Assembly (NCBI GenBank): GCA_039794565.1
Contig: JAUQVX010000001.1
Span: 186,001 to 250,000 of the forward strand
DNA: 64,000 nt
Origin: Gloeomargarita sp. SRBZ-1_bins_9
GTDB taxonomy: Bacteria > Cyanobacteriota > Cyanobacteriia > Gloeomargaritales > Gloeomargaritaceae
Reading direction: 5' to 3'
Positions 17,708-27,831 of the stretch are shown here, piece by piece. Made by a program: the position numbers and the translations under genes. How positions within the stretch are numbered: position 1 is the stretch's first letter; every line of letters begins with the position of its first letter. The notes beneath the pieces are model-generated. The model did no database searches, was not told where the DNA came from, and saw only the letters and a list, made by a program, of their open reading frames with translations.

Positions 17708-18488
17708 CGCCCCCCTCGCGCAGCCAGTCATAACCCCGCGCCTCCAGCTCCTGGGCCAGCTCCGGTCCCCCCGTGCGCACGATCCGCCCCCCCTCCATCA
17801 CATGCACAAACTGGGGCGTGATATAGTTGAGCAATCGCTGGTAGTGGGTAATCAGCACCACCCCATTCTGGGGGCCAATCAACCGGTTAATCCCCTGGGC
17901 CACAATGCGCAGGGCATCAATATCCAACCCCGAATCCGTCTCATCCAAAATTGCCAATTCCGGCTCCAGCAGGGCCATCTGCAAAATCTCGTTGCGTTTT
18001 TTTTCCCCCCCGGAAAACCCCTCATTCACACTGCGGGCTAAAAAGGCGCTGTCCATCTGCACCAACTGCAACTTCTCTTGGATGAAATCCTCAAAATCCA
18101 ACGGGTCCAGTTCCGGCAATCCCCGGGCCTGCCGTCGGCTGTTGCAAGCCAGGCGCAAAAACTCCACATTGGTCACCCCCGGAATCTCCAAGGGATACTG
18201 GAACCCCAAAAACAAACCCAACCGTGCCCGTTCCTCCGGCGCCAGCTCCAACAAATTCTGCCCCCGGTACCACACCTGTCCACCGGTCACCGTGTAATCC
18301 GGGTGTCCCGCCAAGACTTTGGCCAGCGTACTTTTCCCCGAACCGTTTGGCCCCATAATGGCATGGACCTCGCCCGGCTTGACCGTCAAATTGACCCCCT
18401 TGAGAATAGGGATGCCATCAATTTCCGCCCACAAGTCGTGGATGGTCAACAGGGCTTGGGTGGTGATTTCCGGCGCGGCAACTGTCAT
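17697..18488 (-). CDS. sufC: Fe-S cluster assembly ATPase SufC
   Basis: A 263-residue ABC-type ATPase. Walker A is [20 protein letters not shown] near residue 41, the signature is [17 protein letters not shown] and Walker B is [15 protein letters not shown]. The start [11 protein letters not shown] at 18488 is preferred; the in-frame upstream codons are not SufC-like. It is first in the sufCDS run. The upstream neighbour is an M16 peptidase rather than sufB. Confidence 0.95.
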   Translation of the reverse strand: MTVAAPEITTQALLTIHDLWAEIDGIPILKGVNLTVKPGEVHAIMGPNGSGKSTLAKVLAGHPDYTVTGGQVWYRGQNLLELAPEERARLGLFLGFQYPLEIPGVTNVEFLRLACNSRRQARGLPELDPLDFEDFIQEKLQLVQMDSAFLARSVNEGFSGGEKKRNEILQMALLEPELAILDETDSGLDIDALRIVAQGINRLIGPQNGVVLITHYQRLLNYITPQFVHVMEGGRIVRTGGPELAQELEARGYDWLREGGDGD

Positions 18489-18558
18489 CGAACTATCCCA
18501 AATCCCGCAGCAATTACTCTTTTTTAAGCTAACACCGCCGGGGGTGGGCTGCAAGGAA

Positions 18559-19860
18559 TCAACGGCGGGGACGCATCACCACACAACCTAGGCGCTCCGA
18601 CGTGAGATAGGTTTGCGCCACCTGCTGCAAGGTTTTTGCCTGCAAACTGGCCACCGTACCCGGATACCCCAAACCCGGACTGATGTCCCCCAAAACCGTC
18701 TGGTAATAGCCATAGAGTCCCGCCCGTTCCGCCGGCGTTTCGTTGGCAAAAACAAACCGGCTGGTTACCCGCCGCCGCAACAGAGCCAATTCTTCTCCGC
18801 TAATGGGTTCACTGGCCAAGCGGGCCAAATGCTCCCGCATCACCTCCATCACTGCCGGTAAGTGGGCGACCGGTGCTTGCACCCCAATCCAAAACAGCCC
18901 CCCGTGGAGAAAACTCATATTCTGCACCGTCACGCCCGTGACCCAGCCCCGCTGGTGGCGCAACTCCCAGACCAAACGTGACGTCCGCCCTTGACCCAAC
19001 ACCATCGCCAGGGCATCCAGGGCGCACACCGTCGGGAAATCCGTCAGTCCCGGCACCGGCCAAGACCAAACCAAGCGCGCCTGCTCGACTTCATCCACCA
19101 TGTCCTCCCAGTAGGGCAGCGGGCAAACCGAGGATGGAAAAACACATTGAGGCGCCGGCTGGAAACTTTCCCAGGCAGTCAAGCAGGGCACCACCGTCTC
19201 CAGCAACTGCTCCACCGTCAAATCGCCCACCACCACCGCCGTGACCCGCTCCGGGCCGTACCACTGCTGATGAAACCGGCGCATAGCCTCCGGCGTCAGT
19301 TGGGTCACCGTCTCCGTCGTACCCAGCACCGGACGGGCGTAGGGCAACCCGGCAAATCCTAAACTCATAACCCGCTGCATCAACCGCCGTTGGGGGATGT
19401 CCTGGGCGCGGCGAATTTCCTCCAGTACCACCTGTCGTTCCCGGTCGAATTCCGCAGTTGGCAATCCCGGTGCCCGCACCAAATCCACCAGCAAGGGGGC
19501 CACTTCGGGAAAATCCTGGGGCGCTGTGGTGACGAAAAATTGGGTGTACTCGTGGCTGGTGGCGGCGTTGGTGATGCCCCCGACCCGCTCGACCCGCTGC
19601 TCCAAATGCCCCAGGGGAACCCGGTCGTTGCCCTTAAAGACCATGTGTTCCAGAAAGTGGGCTAAGCCGTTTTGGTCCTCCGTTTCGTTTTGGGCGCCAC
19701 ACCCGACCCACAGGGCAAAATTGACCGTGGCTCCGGGCAAGCGCTGGGCAATCACCGTTATGCCATTGTCTAAAACCTGAATCGTGGGGGGCTGGGTTAG
19801 GGTAAACGACTGACTCTGCTGGACAAGGGACTCGCTGGGTGCAAACATGCCAACCCTCAC
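18559..19860 (-). CDS. M16 family zinc metallopeptidase
   Basis: A 433-residue pitrilysin/processing-peptidase-type protein. The inverted zinc motif is [11 protein letters not shown] near residue 67, with the distal Glu in the helix containing [14 protein letters not shown]. The peptidase M16 C-terminal domain follows. Cyanobacterial M16 genes often come as an active and inactive pair; only the active type is here. No clear signal peptide is visible. It is upstream of sufC on the same strand with a 70-bp gap. Confidence 0.88.
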   Translation of the reverse strand: MRVGMFAPSESLVQQSQSFTLTQPPTIQVLDNGITVIAQRLPGATVNFALWVGCGAQNETEDQNGLAHFLEHMVFKGNDRVPLGHLEQRVERVGGITNAATSHEYTQFFVTTAPQDFPEVAPLLVDLVRAPGLPTAEFDRERQVVLEEIRRAQDIPQRRLMQRVMSLGFAGLPYARPVLGTTETVTQLTPEAMRRFHQQWYGPERVTAVVVGDLTVEQLLETVVPCLTAWESFQPAPQCVFPSSVCPLPYWEDMVDEVEQARLVWSWPVPGLTDFPTVCALDALAMVLGQGRTSRLVWELRHQRGWVTGVTVQNMSFLHGGLFWIGVQAPVAHLPAVMEVMREHLARLASEPISGEELALLRRRVTSRFVFANETPAERAGLYGYYQTVLGDISPGLGYPGTVASLQAKTLQQVAQTYLTSERLGCVVMRPRR

Positions 19861-19899
19861 GTATTACTTTTTTCATCATAACCCGTTGTCGGCGGGCGA

Positions 19900-20961
19900 T
19901 TAAGTGATAGACCGGTTCTGTAGCAGCCATTGTTCCAACCGCTGACCAAAAGCCGCCAGGGAAAATTCCTGTTCCGCCTGCTGCCGACACCGCCGCCGGT
20001 CAATGGCCTGGATACGGCCCACCGCCTGCACCATGGCCGACACCTGTCCTGGCGGCACCAGCCAGCCCGTTTCCTCAGAACGCACCAGTTCCCCCGGTCC
20101 CCCTGTGGCGTAGGCGATCACGGGCACCCCGCAGGCCAAGGCCTCCATCACCACATTGCCAAAGGCCTCTACCCAGTGGGGGGTCACCAGCAGTGCCAAA
20201 CAGGTCCGCAACCGAGCCTGCAATTGGTCCGTGGGCAAAAACCCCTGGTAGTAGGCCGCTGCTTCGGGAAATTGCCGGCATACTTGCTGCCAGTAGTCCC
20301 GGTCAGCCATGGCACCCATAATCCGCAGGGGATAGCCGGTCTGCCGGGCCACCTCCAGGGCATCGGTCAGGCCCTTTTCCGGGGCAATGCGGCCCACCCA
20401 GGCCAGGACCGGCTCCGGTTCCCCACAAAAGTGATACTGGTCCAGGTCCAGTCCATTGCCGACAACGGTGACCCGCCGGGCGATGGCCTCCCCAAAAGTA
20501 GCGGCCTGGGCGCGGGTGTGCATGGCCACACTGTGGGGGCGTAGCGCCAGCAGTTCCGCCAAGACCCCATCCAGGTAATCCACTAGGGATCCCATGCTGA
20601 GCAAATGCACCACCGGCCGGTCGAAAAAGGGGGTGAGATACAAGGGCAGCCAGTCGTAGGCCAAGTTGATGGCCACATCCCAAGGTTGCTCTCGCACCAC
20701 CCACCACATCCGTCCCAACACAGGGTCAGCCGGTAGGGTGATGGCTGCATCGCGGGGCTGGTTTTGCGCCAAGGGCTGGCCAACGCCAGAAACGGGGATC
20801 ACCGGCGCTTCGGGAAACACCGACCCCTGGGGCGCAATTACCTGGAGGGTGTGGCCCCGTTGTTGCAACGCCCGTACCAGATGGCGCAGGGTGAGTTCCA
20901 CACCGCCCCCCAAACCGGACCCTAACGGCCCCACCGGTGTAGATACACACAGCAGGCGCAT
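19900..20961 (-). CDS. glycosyltransferase family 4
   Basis: A 353-residue GT-B protein starting MRLLCVSTPVGPLGSGLGGG, where the glycine-rich loop binds the nucleotide sugar. The C-terminal domain has VLAWVGRIAPEKGLTDALEV and the GT4 EX7E motif in EAFGNVVMEALACGVPVIAYA. The acceptor is unknown. The start at 20961 leaves a 45-bp divergent spacer before the helical-repeat gene. Confidence 0.87.
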   Translation of the reverse strand: MRLLCVSTPVGPLGSGLGGGVELTLRHLVRALQQRGHTLQVIAPQGSVFPEAPVIPVSGVGQPLAQNQPRDAAITLPADPVLGRMWWVVREQPWDVAINLAYDWLPLYLTPFFDRPVVHLLSMGSLVDYLDGVLAELLALRPHSVAMHTRAQAATFGEAIARRVTVVGNGLDLDQYHFCGEPEPVLAWVGRIAPEKGLTDALEVARQTGYPLRIMGAMADRDYWQQVCRQFPEAAAYYQGFLPTDQLQARLRTCLALLVTPHWVEAFGNVVMEALACGVPVIAYATGGPGELVRSEETGWLVPPGQVSAMVQAVGRIQAIDRRRCRQQAEQEFSLAAFGQRLEQWLLQNRSIT

Positions 20962-21006
20962 GGTGCAAATCCCGCAATTGCTGTCAGAATTAAATTTATA
21001 AAGTAA

Positions 21007-22872
21007 ATGCGCTGGGGCAACCCCATGACGCCCACCCCTGACCCAGAGTTGATAACCCCAGAAACCCAACCGGTGGCGGCTGAACCGGTGACTAGCTCCT
21101 GGCTGGACCGCTGGCCCTGGTTGGTGGTGGGGACGGCCGTGGTCTCGGGATTGGTGGGTTTTGGGGCAGTGGTGTTGTTGTTGCGCATCCCCAGCTTTCC
21201 CAAGTGTAATCGCTTGTTTCTGCCCACGGCGTCCGTCGCCAGTCGGTTGTACTGCGCCCAGGAAGCCGCCCGCAGTAGGGATGTGGCAGGACTGGAGCGG
21301 GCCATTCGTCTGCTGGCGGATTTACCGGCAGATCACCCCCAACGTGCCGAGATAGACCGGTTTCTTAATAGCTGGGCGATGGATTTGCTGGCCCTGGCCA
21401 ACGAACAGGTGCAGGCGGGCAACCTAGAAGCTGCTTTAGAGATTGCCCAAAAAATTCCCCCCGGCACGGCGGCGGCCCGACTGGCCCAAGAGGAACTGCG
21501 CAAGTGGCAAATGGGCTGGACGGAGGTGACGCGCATCTATGAAGAAGCGGAAGCAGCCCTACGCAAAGGCGATTGGCGCACCGCCATGGCCCAGGCCAGC
21601 TTACTGCCCACCATCAACGAATCCTATGCCCGGACGGAGCGCTACCAGGCCTTGATCGGCAAAATCCTGCGCACCCGCCAGGAAGCCACCTTGCTGGAGC
21701 AGGCGGAGCAACTGGCGCAACAGGGACAAGTGACGGCCCTGCTGGAGGCGATGGCTAAGGCCAAACAGATTCCCCAGGACAGTTATCTCTACGACCAGGC
21801 CCAGGCGAAATACCAACGTTGGGCGCGGGATATTTTGGAGGTGGCGGCGGTGCGGCAATTGCGGGCGCGGAACTTGGCGGGGGCCTTGGCGGCAGCGCGT
21901 AGCGTTCCTCCGGAGGCCAATCTCCAGGAGGAAGTGGCCGACTTTATGGTGCTGGCGGAAGCGGAAGCCCAGACCTGGAGCGATACGGTGGCGGGTTACC
22001 AGGCGGCTATTGCCAAGGCCAAAACCCTGGACCCCAGCCGTCCTTTGTATAACCAGGCGCAAATCCAAATTGAGACCTGGCAGCAGACCATTGCGGCGAT
22101 GAACGTGCTCAATCAGGCGCGGCAGGTGGCCCAAGCCCGGACGGTGGCAGCCTGGAACCAAGCCATTGCCCTGGCGCAGCAAATTCCCAGTAACAACCCC
22201 CTATGGAACCGGGCACAGGCAGAAATCGCGGCTTGGACCAACCAGGTGCAGATTGCCGAAGACAGCCCTATACTGGCGCGGGCAGAGAGCTTCGCCACGG
22301 CGGGAACTATTGCTGCTTTGACCAGTGCCATTGCTGAGGCCCAACAAATTCGCCCTAACCGTGCCCTGTATGCCCGTGCCCAGGAACGGATGCGGGAATG
22401 GCGGGTGCGCTTGGAAACCCTCCAGGACCAGCCCTATCTGGAGGCAGCCCGGCAAGCGGCTGAGCGGGGGGACTGGCGGACGGCAATTACCGAAGCGCAG
22501 CGGATTGGCGCCGGTCGCGCGCTGTACCAACAGGCCCAGGCGCAAATCAAACAGTGGCAGGGACGGTTACAATTGCAAGAGGCGGAAAAGCAAGCAGCTT
22601 TGAACACCCCCCAAGGTTGGACGCAAGCCATCCAACTGGCTCTGCCCCTACGCCAGCAGCCTGACCTGCGCCCCCAGGTGGAACAACTCCTCAACCAGGT
22701 GAGCAACAAATTGCTGGAGCAAGCGCGGCAACAGGAGACCCAAAACCCAGGGCAAGCCCTGACCCTAGCCCGGCAGATTCCCCCTGGCACTACGGCCCAT
22801 GCCGCGGCCCAGGAACTGATTCGCAAGTTGGCCCCTCCATCGCCTGCACCCAGTCCTAGTCCAACGCCCTAG
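21007..22872 (+). CDS. membrane-anchored helical-repeat protein
   Basis: About 615-621 residues; the start may be ATG 21007 or ATG 21025. One membrane segment near residues 35-60 (WLVVGTAVVSGLVGFGAVVL) is followed by about 12 degenerate helical repeats of roughly 40 residues. Each repeat carries an A-x-IP or similar turn (AQKIPPGTAAARLAQEEL, AQRIGAGRALYQQAQAQI, AQQIPSNNPLWNRAQAEI), reminiscent of TPR. The tail is Pro-rich (PPSPAPSPSPTP). Cyanobacterial relatives are often labelled chromosome segregation ATPase, but no ATPase motif is visible. The function is unknown. Confidence 0.75.
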   Translation: MRWGNPMTPTPDPELITPETQPVAAEPVTSSWLDRWPWLVVGTAVVSGLVGFGAVVLLLRIPSFPKCNRLFLPTASVASRLYCAQEAARSRDVAGLERAIRLLADLPADHPQRAEIDRFLNSWAMDLLALANEQVQAGNLEAALEIAQKIPPGTAAARLAQEELRKWQMGWTEVTRIYEEAEAALRKGDWRTAMAQASLLPTINESYARTERYQALIGKILRTRQEATLLEQAEQLAQQGQVTALLEAMAKAKQIPQDSYLYDQAQAKYQRWARDILEVAAVRQLRARNLAGALAAARSVPPEANLQEEVADFMVLAEAEAQTWSDTVAGYQAAIAKAKTLDPSRPLYNQAQIQIETWQQTIAAMNVLNQARQVAQARTVAAWNQAIALAQQIPSNNPLWNRAQAEIAAWTNQVQIAEDSPILARAESFATAGTIAALTSAIAEAQQIRPNRALYARAQERMREWRVRLETLQDQPYLEAARQAAERGDWRTAITEAQRIGAGRALYQQAQAQIKQWQGRLQLQEAEKQAALNTPQGWTQAIQLALPLRQQPDLRPQVEQLLNQVSNKLLEQARQQETQNPGQALTLARQIPPGTTAHAAAQELIRKLAPPSPAPSPSPTP

Positions 22873-22874
22873 CG

Positions 22875-23534
22875 GTGTTCACCACGGTTGTCTGTAGCCT
22901 CTCCGGCGTTTTGTGGCATGACCAACCCGTGCGGGAGCGGGTGTTGCAGGAGCTGCTGTTGCAGGAAAATCTCTCGCCCCGGCGTCGGCATCCCTGGTAT
23001 CTAGGGGGGTCAGACCGGGCGTTTTTACGACAGGTGTGGGACAGTTATGGCCGTTCCCTGACTGACGACTATCTCACGCACCTAGTGCAGCGCTTTCAGC
23101 AGCAATATTTCCAAGCCATGCAAGCCTTACCCCAGTTGCCCTGGCGGCCCGACGCCCTGGCCTTTCTCCAACAGGCTCAGCAGCGGGGGCATCACCTCGG
23201 GTGGCAAACCGACTGTCTGCCGGTTCTGGGGTTGGTTCAGCAGATAGGGATTTGGGGTTTTCATATCCCCCACGACCAGGCCCTAACCGACCCGGACCGG
23301 ACGCTGGTGGTGGAAAGTAGCCGGCAGGGCCTTTTGCAAGCAAAAGCAAGGGGCGCTTGGGTCTTGGGGGTGGCCAGCCAAATGCCTTTCCACTGGGTGC
23401 AGCGCCATGCCCACTGGGTAGTGGACACCTTAGCCGATTGGGACTGGACTAGGCTACCTGGGCTAAGGGCGCCGGCAGTCCCCCCAGCACTCGCGGCAGC
23501 CGATGCCGAAACCCGCACAGAACTTCCCAGATAA
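22875..23534 (+). CDS. HAD-like protein lacking the catalytic Asp
   Basis: A 219-residue protein with the layout of a HAD hydrolase of the beta-phosphoglucomutase type. Its motif I reads VVCSLSGVLWHD where the family has (F/V)DLDGVL, so both catalytic Asp positions are Ser. Later, VVESSRQGLLQAKARGAWVLG fits the motif III / IV region. Phosphatase activity is therefore unlikely, and it may be a binding or regulatory relic. The start is GTG 22875, 2 bp after the repeat gene. The 3' end overlaps alr by 86 bp, convergently. Confidence 0.6.
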   Translation: MFTTVVCSLSGVLWHDQPVRERVLQELLLQENLSPRRRHPWYLGGSDRAFLRQVWDSYGRSLTDDYLTHLVQRFQQQYFQAMQALPQLPWRPDALAFLQQAQQRGHHLGWQTDCLPVLGLVQQIGIWGFHIPHDQALTDPDRTLVVESSRQGLLQAKARGAWVLGVASQMPFHWVQRHAHWVVDTLADWDWTRLPGLRAPAVPPALAAADAETRTELPR

Positions 23535-24624
23535 TCGTATCCAGTGCCCCGGCCCAGTCTGCCGCCGTAATGCGCTGGTCGCCGTCGCTGCCAATCAAGG
23601 TCACCACCTGACCCACCTGTACCTGGGGCACATCGGTCACATCCAGCATGAGTTGGTCCATGGTGATCATCCCCACCTGAGGCACTCGTTGTCCCGCCAC
23701 CAGGGCCGTCAACCGCTGCGAGAGCGCTCGGGGCACCCCATCGGCATAGCCAATCGCTACCGTTGCCAAGCGTGTAGGCCGTTGCGCCACAAACCGCTGC
23801 CCGTAACTCACCCCTGTCCCTGGGGCAATGTCTTTAAGCTGGGTAATGCGCGCCCGCACCTGCAACACCGGCTGCAAGGGCAATCGGTTCGCCAAATGGG
23901 GCGCCGGGGCATAGCCGTACAACGCCAACCCCACCCGCACCAGGTCATAGTGCAAGCGCCGGTCCAGCAACATCCCCGCCGAATTGGCTAGGTGCAGCTT
24001 AGGCAGGGGTAATCCCCAACGCCGCAGTTGCTGAATCACCTGCTCAAAACGCTGCTGCTGCACATACACGAAATGGGGGTCGGGGTCATCAGCGGTCGCC
24101 AGGTGGGAATAAAGACTCGCCAGTCGTAATCCCGGCGTTTGATAGACCAGACGCACCCACTCGGCGGCCTGGGACCAGGGAATCCCCAGCCGTGACATGC
24201 CCGTATCCACATCCACATGCACCGGTAATGTTTGGCCAAGGGCGCAGGCCACCTGGGCAAACAGGGGCACCTGTTCCCCCATGGCTAAAGTAGGTTCCAC
24301 CTGCCAGTACAGCAGCGCCTCCACTTCTGCCGCTGTGTGCACCGTCCCCAATAACAAAATAGGAGCTGTAATGCCTGCCCGCCGCAGTTGGATGGCCTCA
24401 GATAAAGTCGCCACCCCCAGCCAGGTTGCCCCGTGGGCCAGGGCAATTTCCGCCACCGTGACCGCCCCATGCCCATAGGCGTCAGCTTTAATCACCGCTA
24501 ACAGTTCCGTTTGGGGGTCTAGATATTGGCGAATCGCTTGGGTATTGGCAGCCAATGCTTGTGCATCAATTTCCACCCACGCCCTTGCCTGCGGGTCAGG
24601 GTAACATTCCCCGGCTATCCCCAT
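23449..24624 (-). CDS. alr: alanine racemase
   Basis: A 391-residue PLP enzyme making D-alanine for peptidoglycan. The PLP Lys is in LLAVIKADAYGHGAVTV near residue 44. The catalytic Tyr region is GTGVSYGQRFVAQRPTRLAT near residue 275, followed by VAIGYADGVPR. Length and motifs fit the family. The last 28 residues lie antisense to the HAD gene. cofH follows upstream on the same strand. Confidence 0.93.
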   Translation of the reverse strand: MGIAGECYPDPQARAWVEIDAQALAANTQAIRQYLDPQTELLAVIKADAYGHGAVTVAEIALAHGATWLGVATLSEAIQLRRAGITAPILLLGTVHTAAEVEALLYWQVEPTLAMGEQVPLFAQVACALGQTLPVHVDVDTGMSRLGIPWSQAAEWVRLVYQTPGLRLASLYSHLATADDPDPHFVYVQQQRFEQVIQQLRRWGLPLPKLHLANSAGMLLDRRLHYDLVRVGLALYGYAPAPHLANRLPLQPVLQVRARITQLKDIAPGTGVSYGQRFVAQRPTRLATVAIGYADGVPRALSQRLTALVAGQRVPQVGMITMDQLMLDVTDVPQVQVGQVVTLIGSDGDQRITAADWAGALDTIIWEVLCGFRHRLPRVLGGLPAPLAQVA

Positions 24625-24651
24625 TGCTTTCCGTCCTCACACCCCTTAGAG

Positions 24652-25773
24652 TCACCCTACCAGGTTTGCCGGTTGGACACAAGGCTGATACAGGGTGGTG
24701 CGCTGCCAGTAAGGACGGCCCAGGCTCTGGATAGCCGCTTGCAGTTCGGCCACCGTTTTGCTCGTACCCCCCTTGGCCCCTGCCATCGTGGTGATGTGTT
24801 CCTCCATCAAGGTCCCACCGATGTCATCGCACCCCCACTGCAGGGCCTGCAGCGCCCCCTCGAGTCCCAACTTCACCCAACTGGGCTGGTGATGGCGCAC
24901 CCAGGCCCCCAGAAACAACCGCGCCACTGCCGTCAGTTTTAAGGTGGCTAATAAATCTGGCTGGTCCCGCCCGACCCGCCGTCGCAAGGGAGCCGGCGCC
25001 TGTGCCCCCACAAACGGCAACAGGATAAATTCCGTCAAACCCCCCGTTTCCTGCTGCAACGCCCGTAACCGGGTCAAATGTTCTACCTGATGGGCCGGGG
25101 TCTCGATATGGCCACAGAGCATGGTACTGGTGGTGGGAATTCCCATCCGGTGGGCGGTTTTCACGATCCCCAGCCAGGTTTCCGTGTCAATTTTTTCCGG
25201 GCAAAGGAGGCGCCGGACATCGTCTGCCAGGATTTCGGCGGCGGTGCCAGGCAGGGAATCCACGCCCGCATCCTGGAGCGCCCGCAGCACGTAGTCAATG
25301 GGCAACCCATCCTGACGGCTGATGAATTGGACCTCTTGGGGGGAAAAGGCGTGCAGGTGGACCTGGGGGGCCGTGGTTTTGACCAGGGTGGCCAGATGCT
25401 GGTAGTAGCCCAAGGTGGTGCCCTGCCGTCGCGCCTGGGGATTCAACCCCCCTTGCATACAGATTTCCGTCGCCCCCTGGGCTACTGCTTCCTGGACTTT
25501 GGCCACGATCAGGTCGTCGCTAAGCCAGAAGCTTTCCGGTTGCCCAGCATCCCGGCGAAAGGCGCAAAAACTGCAGTGCTGTTCACAGAGATTGGTGAAG
25601 TTAATGTTGCGGTTGACCACATAGCTGACGGCGTCCCCCACCAATTGCCGACGCAGGGCATCCGCCGCTTGCTGCAACTCAGATAGGGGATAGTCGGCGG
25701 TCAAGAGTGCGTAAGCTTCCGCCGGGGTCAGGGTCGCCCCTTGACTGGCCCGCTCGAGAATCGGCCCGATCAT
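24652..25773 (-). CDS. cofH: FO synthase subunit 2 CofH
   Basis: A 373-residue radical SAM enzyme. The cluster motif is [17 protein letters not shown] near residue 55 (C-x3-C-x2-C). [13 protein letters not shown] and [13 protein letters not shown] are CofH/MqnC-like motifs. With CofG it makes 7,8-didemethyl-8-hydroxy-5-deazariboflavin, used in cyanobacteria as a photolyase antenna and for F420. The ATG at 25773 overlaps the stop of the upstream kinase gene as ATGA, so this start is preferred over an earlier TTG. cofG is not in the window. Confidence 0.86.
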   Translation of the reverse strand: MIGPILERASQGATLTPAEAYALLTADYPLSELQQAADALRRQLVGDAVSYVVNRNINFTNLCEQHCSFCAFRRDAGQPESFWLSDDLIVAKVQEAVAQGATEICMQGGLNPQARRQGTTLGYYQHLATLVKTTAPQVHLHAFSPQEVQFISRQDGLPIDYVLRALQDAGVDSLPGTAAEILADDVRRLLCPEKIDTETWLGIVKTAHRMGIPTTSTMLCGHIETPAHQVEHLTRLRALQQETGGLTEFILLPFVGAQAPAPLRRRVGRDQPDLLATLKLTAVARLFLGAWVRHHQPSWVKLGLEGALQALQWGCDDIGGTLMEEHITTMAGAKGGTSKTVAELQAAIQSLGRPYWQRTTLYQPCVQPANLVG

Positions 25774-27698
25774 GACTGTGGTTGCCAAATGCGCACCGAA
25801 TTGTCCCGACTCCCCGACAGCAGAAAGTGGCCGTCCGGGGTAAAGGCCAGGCTGGTGATGGCTTTGCTATGGCCCTTGAGGGTAGCGCGCTGCTGACGCA
25901 ACCCCATATCCCAAAGATGAATCAACCCGTCCCGGTTGCCGCTGACCAGCAGATGGCCCTGGGGGGAAAAGGTCAAGGCAGTCACGGCACTTTTTTGCTC
26001 CGGAAAAGTAAACACCGGTTCTTCCCGGTTCACATCCCACAGACGCAGCAGACAGTTCTCGTTGCCGGTGACCAGCCATTGATTATCCGCGCTGAGGGCC
26101 AGGGCGTTAAACCCATTATCCCCAAAGCGAAAGGGCTCACTTAGGGTGCGCAGGCAACGACCGCTGACCGGCTCCCAAATCACCACTGTATTGTCCCAAC
26201 CGCCGCTAACCAGAAAGAAACTATCGGCTGTAAATTGCAAAGCCCGGACGTGACTGCTGTGCCCCGTTAAGGTGGAGAGACATTTGCCGCTAGCCAATTC
26301 CCAAACCCGGATGGTTTTGTCCTCGCTGCCGCTGGCCACTAGCCGACCATCAGGACTGACCGCTACAGCACAGATGGGGCGGCTGTGTTTACTGAATAAC
26401 CCACCCAAGGTTTGGACAATCTTACCCTTGTTGATGTCCCACACTCGCAGCGCCCGGTCTTCACACCCACCCACCAAGTATTGCCCATCAGGGGTCCACT
26501 GCACCGCCAGGATGGGAGCGGTATAGGTATAGGACCACAGGGGCGTCACCAGCAACGGGGCATGCCCATGCCATTGCCACACCCGCAGGATGCCATCTTT
26601 GCCGGCTGCGGCGATGACGGTGCCCAGACCTGCCCCTTGCGCCGTGCTCACCGAGGTCACCCAATTGCTACAGGGACCCAGTGTACAGACGCATTCCCCG
26701 GTGGCCGCTGTGGCTGATGTCAGGGCCGCCCGCTGGGGGTTGAGCTTGACCGGCACACGCTTGGGAAGGGGCGTAGCGGGCTGGGGAATCACCTGGGTGG
26801 GTGTTGTCGAGTGGGGCGCAAGGAATTCCAAATCCCGTCGGACTTCCGCCGCCGATGGATAGCGCTTGCGGGTGGCCCGTTCCAACAGCCGGTTGAGTAT
26901 GCGGGCGAAACCTTCACTAACCGGTTCGGCGACGTAGTTTTGCCAAATCCAGCCGTCGTGGGCCATGTCGTAGAGTTCCAGGGGGGACCGCCCAGTCATC
27001 AGATGCACGCCGGTGGCCCCCAAGCTATACAAATCACTGACAAATTCCGCCTTGCCCACCATCTGTTCGGGGGCGGTAAACCCGGCGCTGCTGATAATGG
27101 TGCGCAGGCTGGTCATGGAGCTGCTGGGAGCAAACTTGGCGGCCCCGAAATCCACCAAATACAACTTGCCGTTGGCGGCGCTGCGAATCAGGTTTTCCGG
27201 CTTGATGTCCCGGTGGATGACCTGGCGCGCGTGGATGAATTCCAGCACGGGGATGATGTCCTGCAATAACTGGTGGGCCTTAGTTTCATTGAAAGGTCCG
27301 TAAATGTGCAGTTCCTGGGCCAGGTTCAAACCGTCAATGTATTCCTGGACGATGTACTGGCGCTGGTCCTGCTCAAAGTAGGCGTAGAGATCGGGGATTT
27401 GGGGATGATGCCCCAGCTCATCCAGGCGCACGGCTTCCCCCTGGAACAATTCCGAGACCTTGGCGTAGGATTGGGCGTCCGTGACCATGGGCAAAAACTG
27501 CTTGACCACGCCGTAGGGCTTGGAGGGTTTGTCTTCGTCAACGGCCAGGAAGGTGCGCCCAAAGCCCCCCTGCCCCAAAGGACGGATGGCTCGATAACGA
27601 CTTTGCAAAAGGAGGGGACTGCCGCAGGCTTGGCAAACAGGGGCATCGGGGGAGTTATGACCGGGGCGAGGACAGTCGGGGTTGAGGCAATAACTCAT
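25770..27698 (-). CDS. Ser/Thr protein kinase with WD40 beta-propeller
   Basis: A 642-residue signalling protein. Residues 1-30 form a zinc-ribbon-like CxxxxC...CxxC element ([10 protein letters not shown] ... CQACGSP). The kinase domain follows, with G-loop [25 protein letters not shown] and VDFGAAKF. Residues from about 340 to the end hold seven WD40 repeats, for example [19 protein letters not shown] and [15 protein letters not shown]. The architecture is common in cyanobacteria. Its stop codon overlaps the cofH start (ATGA). Confidence 0.92.
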   Translation of the reverse strand: MSYCLNPDCPRPGHNSPDAPVCQACGSPLLLQSRYRAIRPLGQGGFGRTFLAVDEDKPSKPYGVVKQFLPMVTDAQSYAKVSELFQGEAVRLDELGHHPQIPDLYAYFEQDQRQYIVQEYIDGLNLAQELHIYGPFNETKAHQLLQDIIPVLEFIHARQVIHRDIKPENLIRSAANGKLYLVDFGAAKFAPSSSMTSLRTIISSAGFTAPEQMVGKAEFVSDLYSLGATGVHLMTGRSPLELYDMAHDGWIWQNYVAEPVSEGFARILNRLLERATRKRYPSAAEVRRDLEFLAPHSTTPTQVIPQPATPLPKRVPVKLNPQRAALTSATAATGECVCTLGPCSNWVTSVSTAQGAGLGTVIAAAGKDGILRVWQWHGHAPLLVTPLWSYTYTAPILAVQWTPDGQYLVGGCEDRALRVWDINKGKIVQTLGGLFSKHSRPICAVAVSPDGRLVASGSEDKTIRVWELASGKCLSTLTGHSSHVRALQFTADSFFLVSGGWDNTVVIWEPVSGRCLRTLSEPFRFGDNGFNALALSADNQWLVTGNENCLLRLWDVNREEPVFTFPEQKSAVTALTFSPQGHLLVSGNRDGLIHLWDMGLRQQRATLKGHSKAITSLAFTPDGHFLLSGSRDNSVRIWQPQS

Positions 27699-27772
27699 GG
27701 AACAGAGGTGTGGCCGACCAGGTGGCTGCCCCTATTTTAAGCCCGCTGCCCGAAGAAGGTTGGCAATAGCCC

Positions 27773-27800
27773 TTGGGTCGTTAACAGTTTGCGCTATACT
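27773..27800 (+). promoter_or_regulatory. possible sigma70 promoter of the ABC exporter
   Basis: TTGGGT (27773-27778) and TATACT (27795-27800) are separated by 16 bp and lie about 30 bp before the preferred GTG start at 27832. The match is by eye only. Confidence 0.35.
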
Positions 27801-27831
27801 CATCGGGTTAGGATGGGGGAGCAATGCCGTT

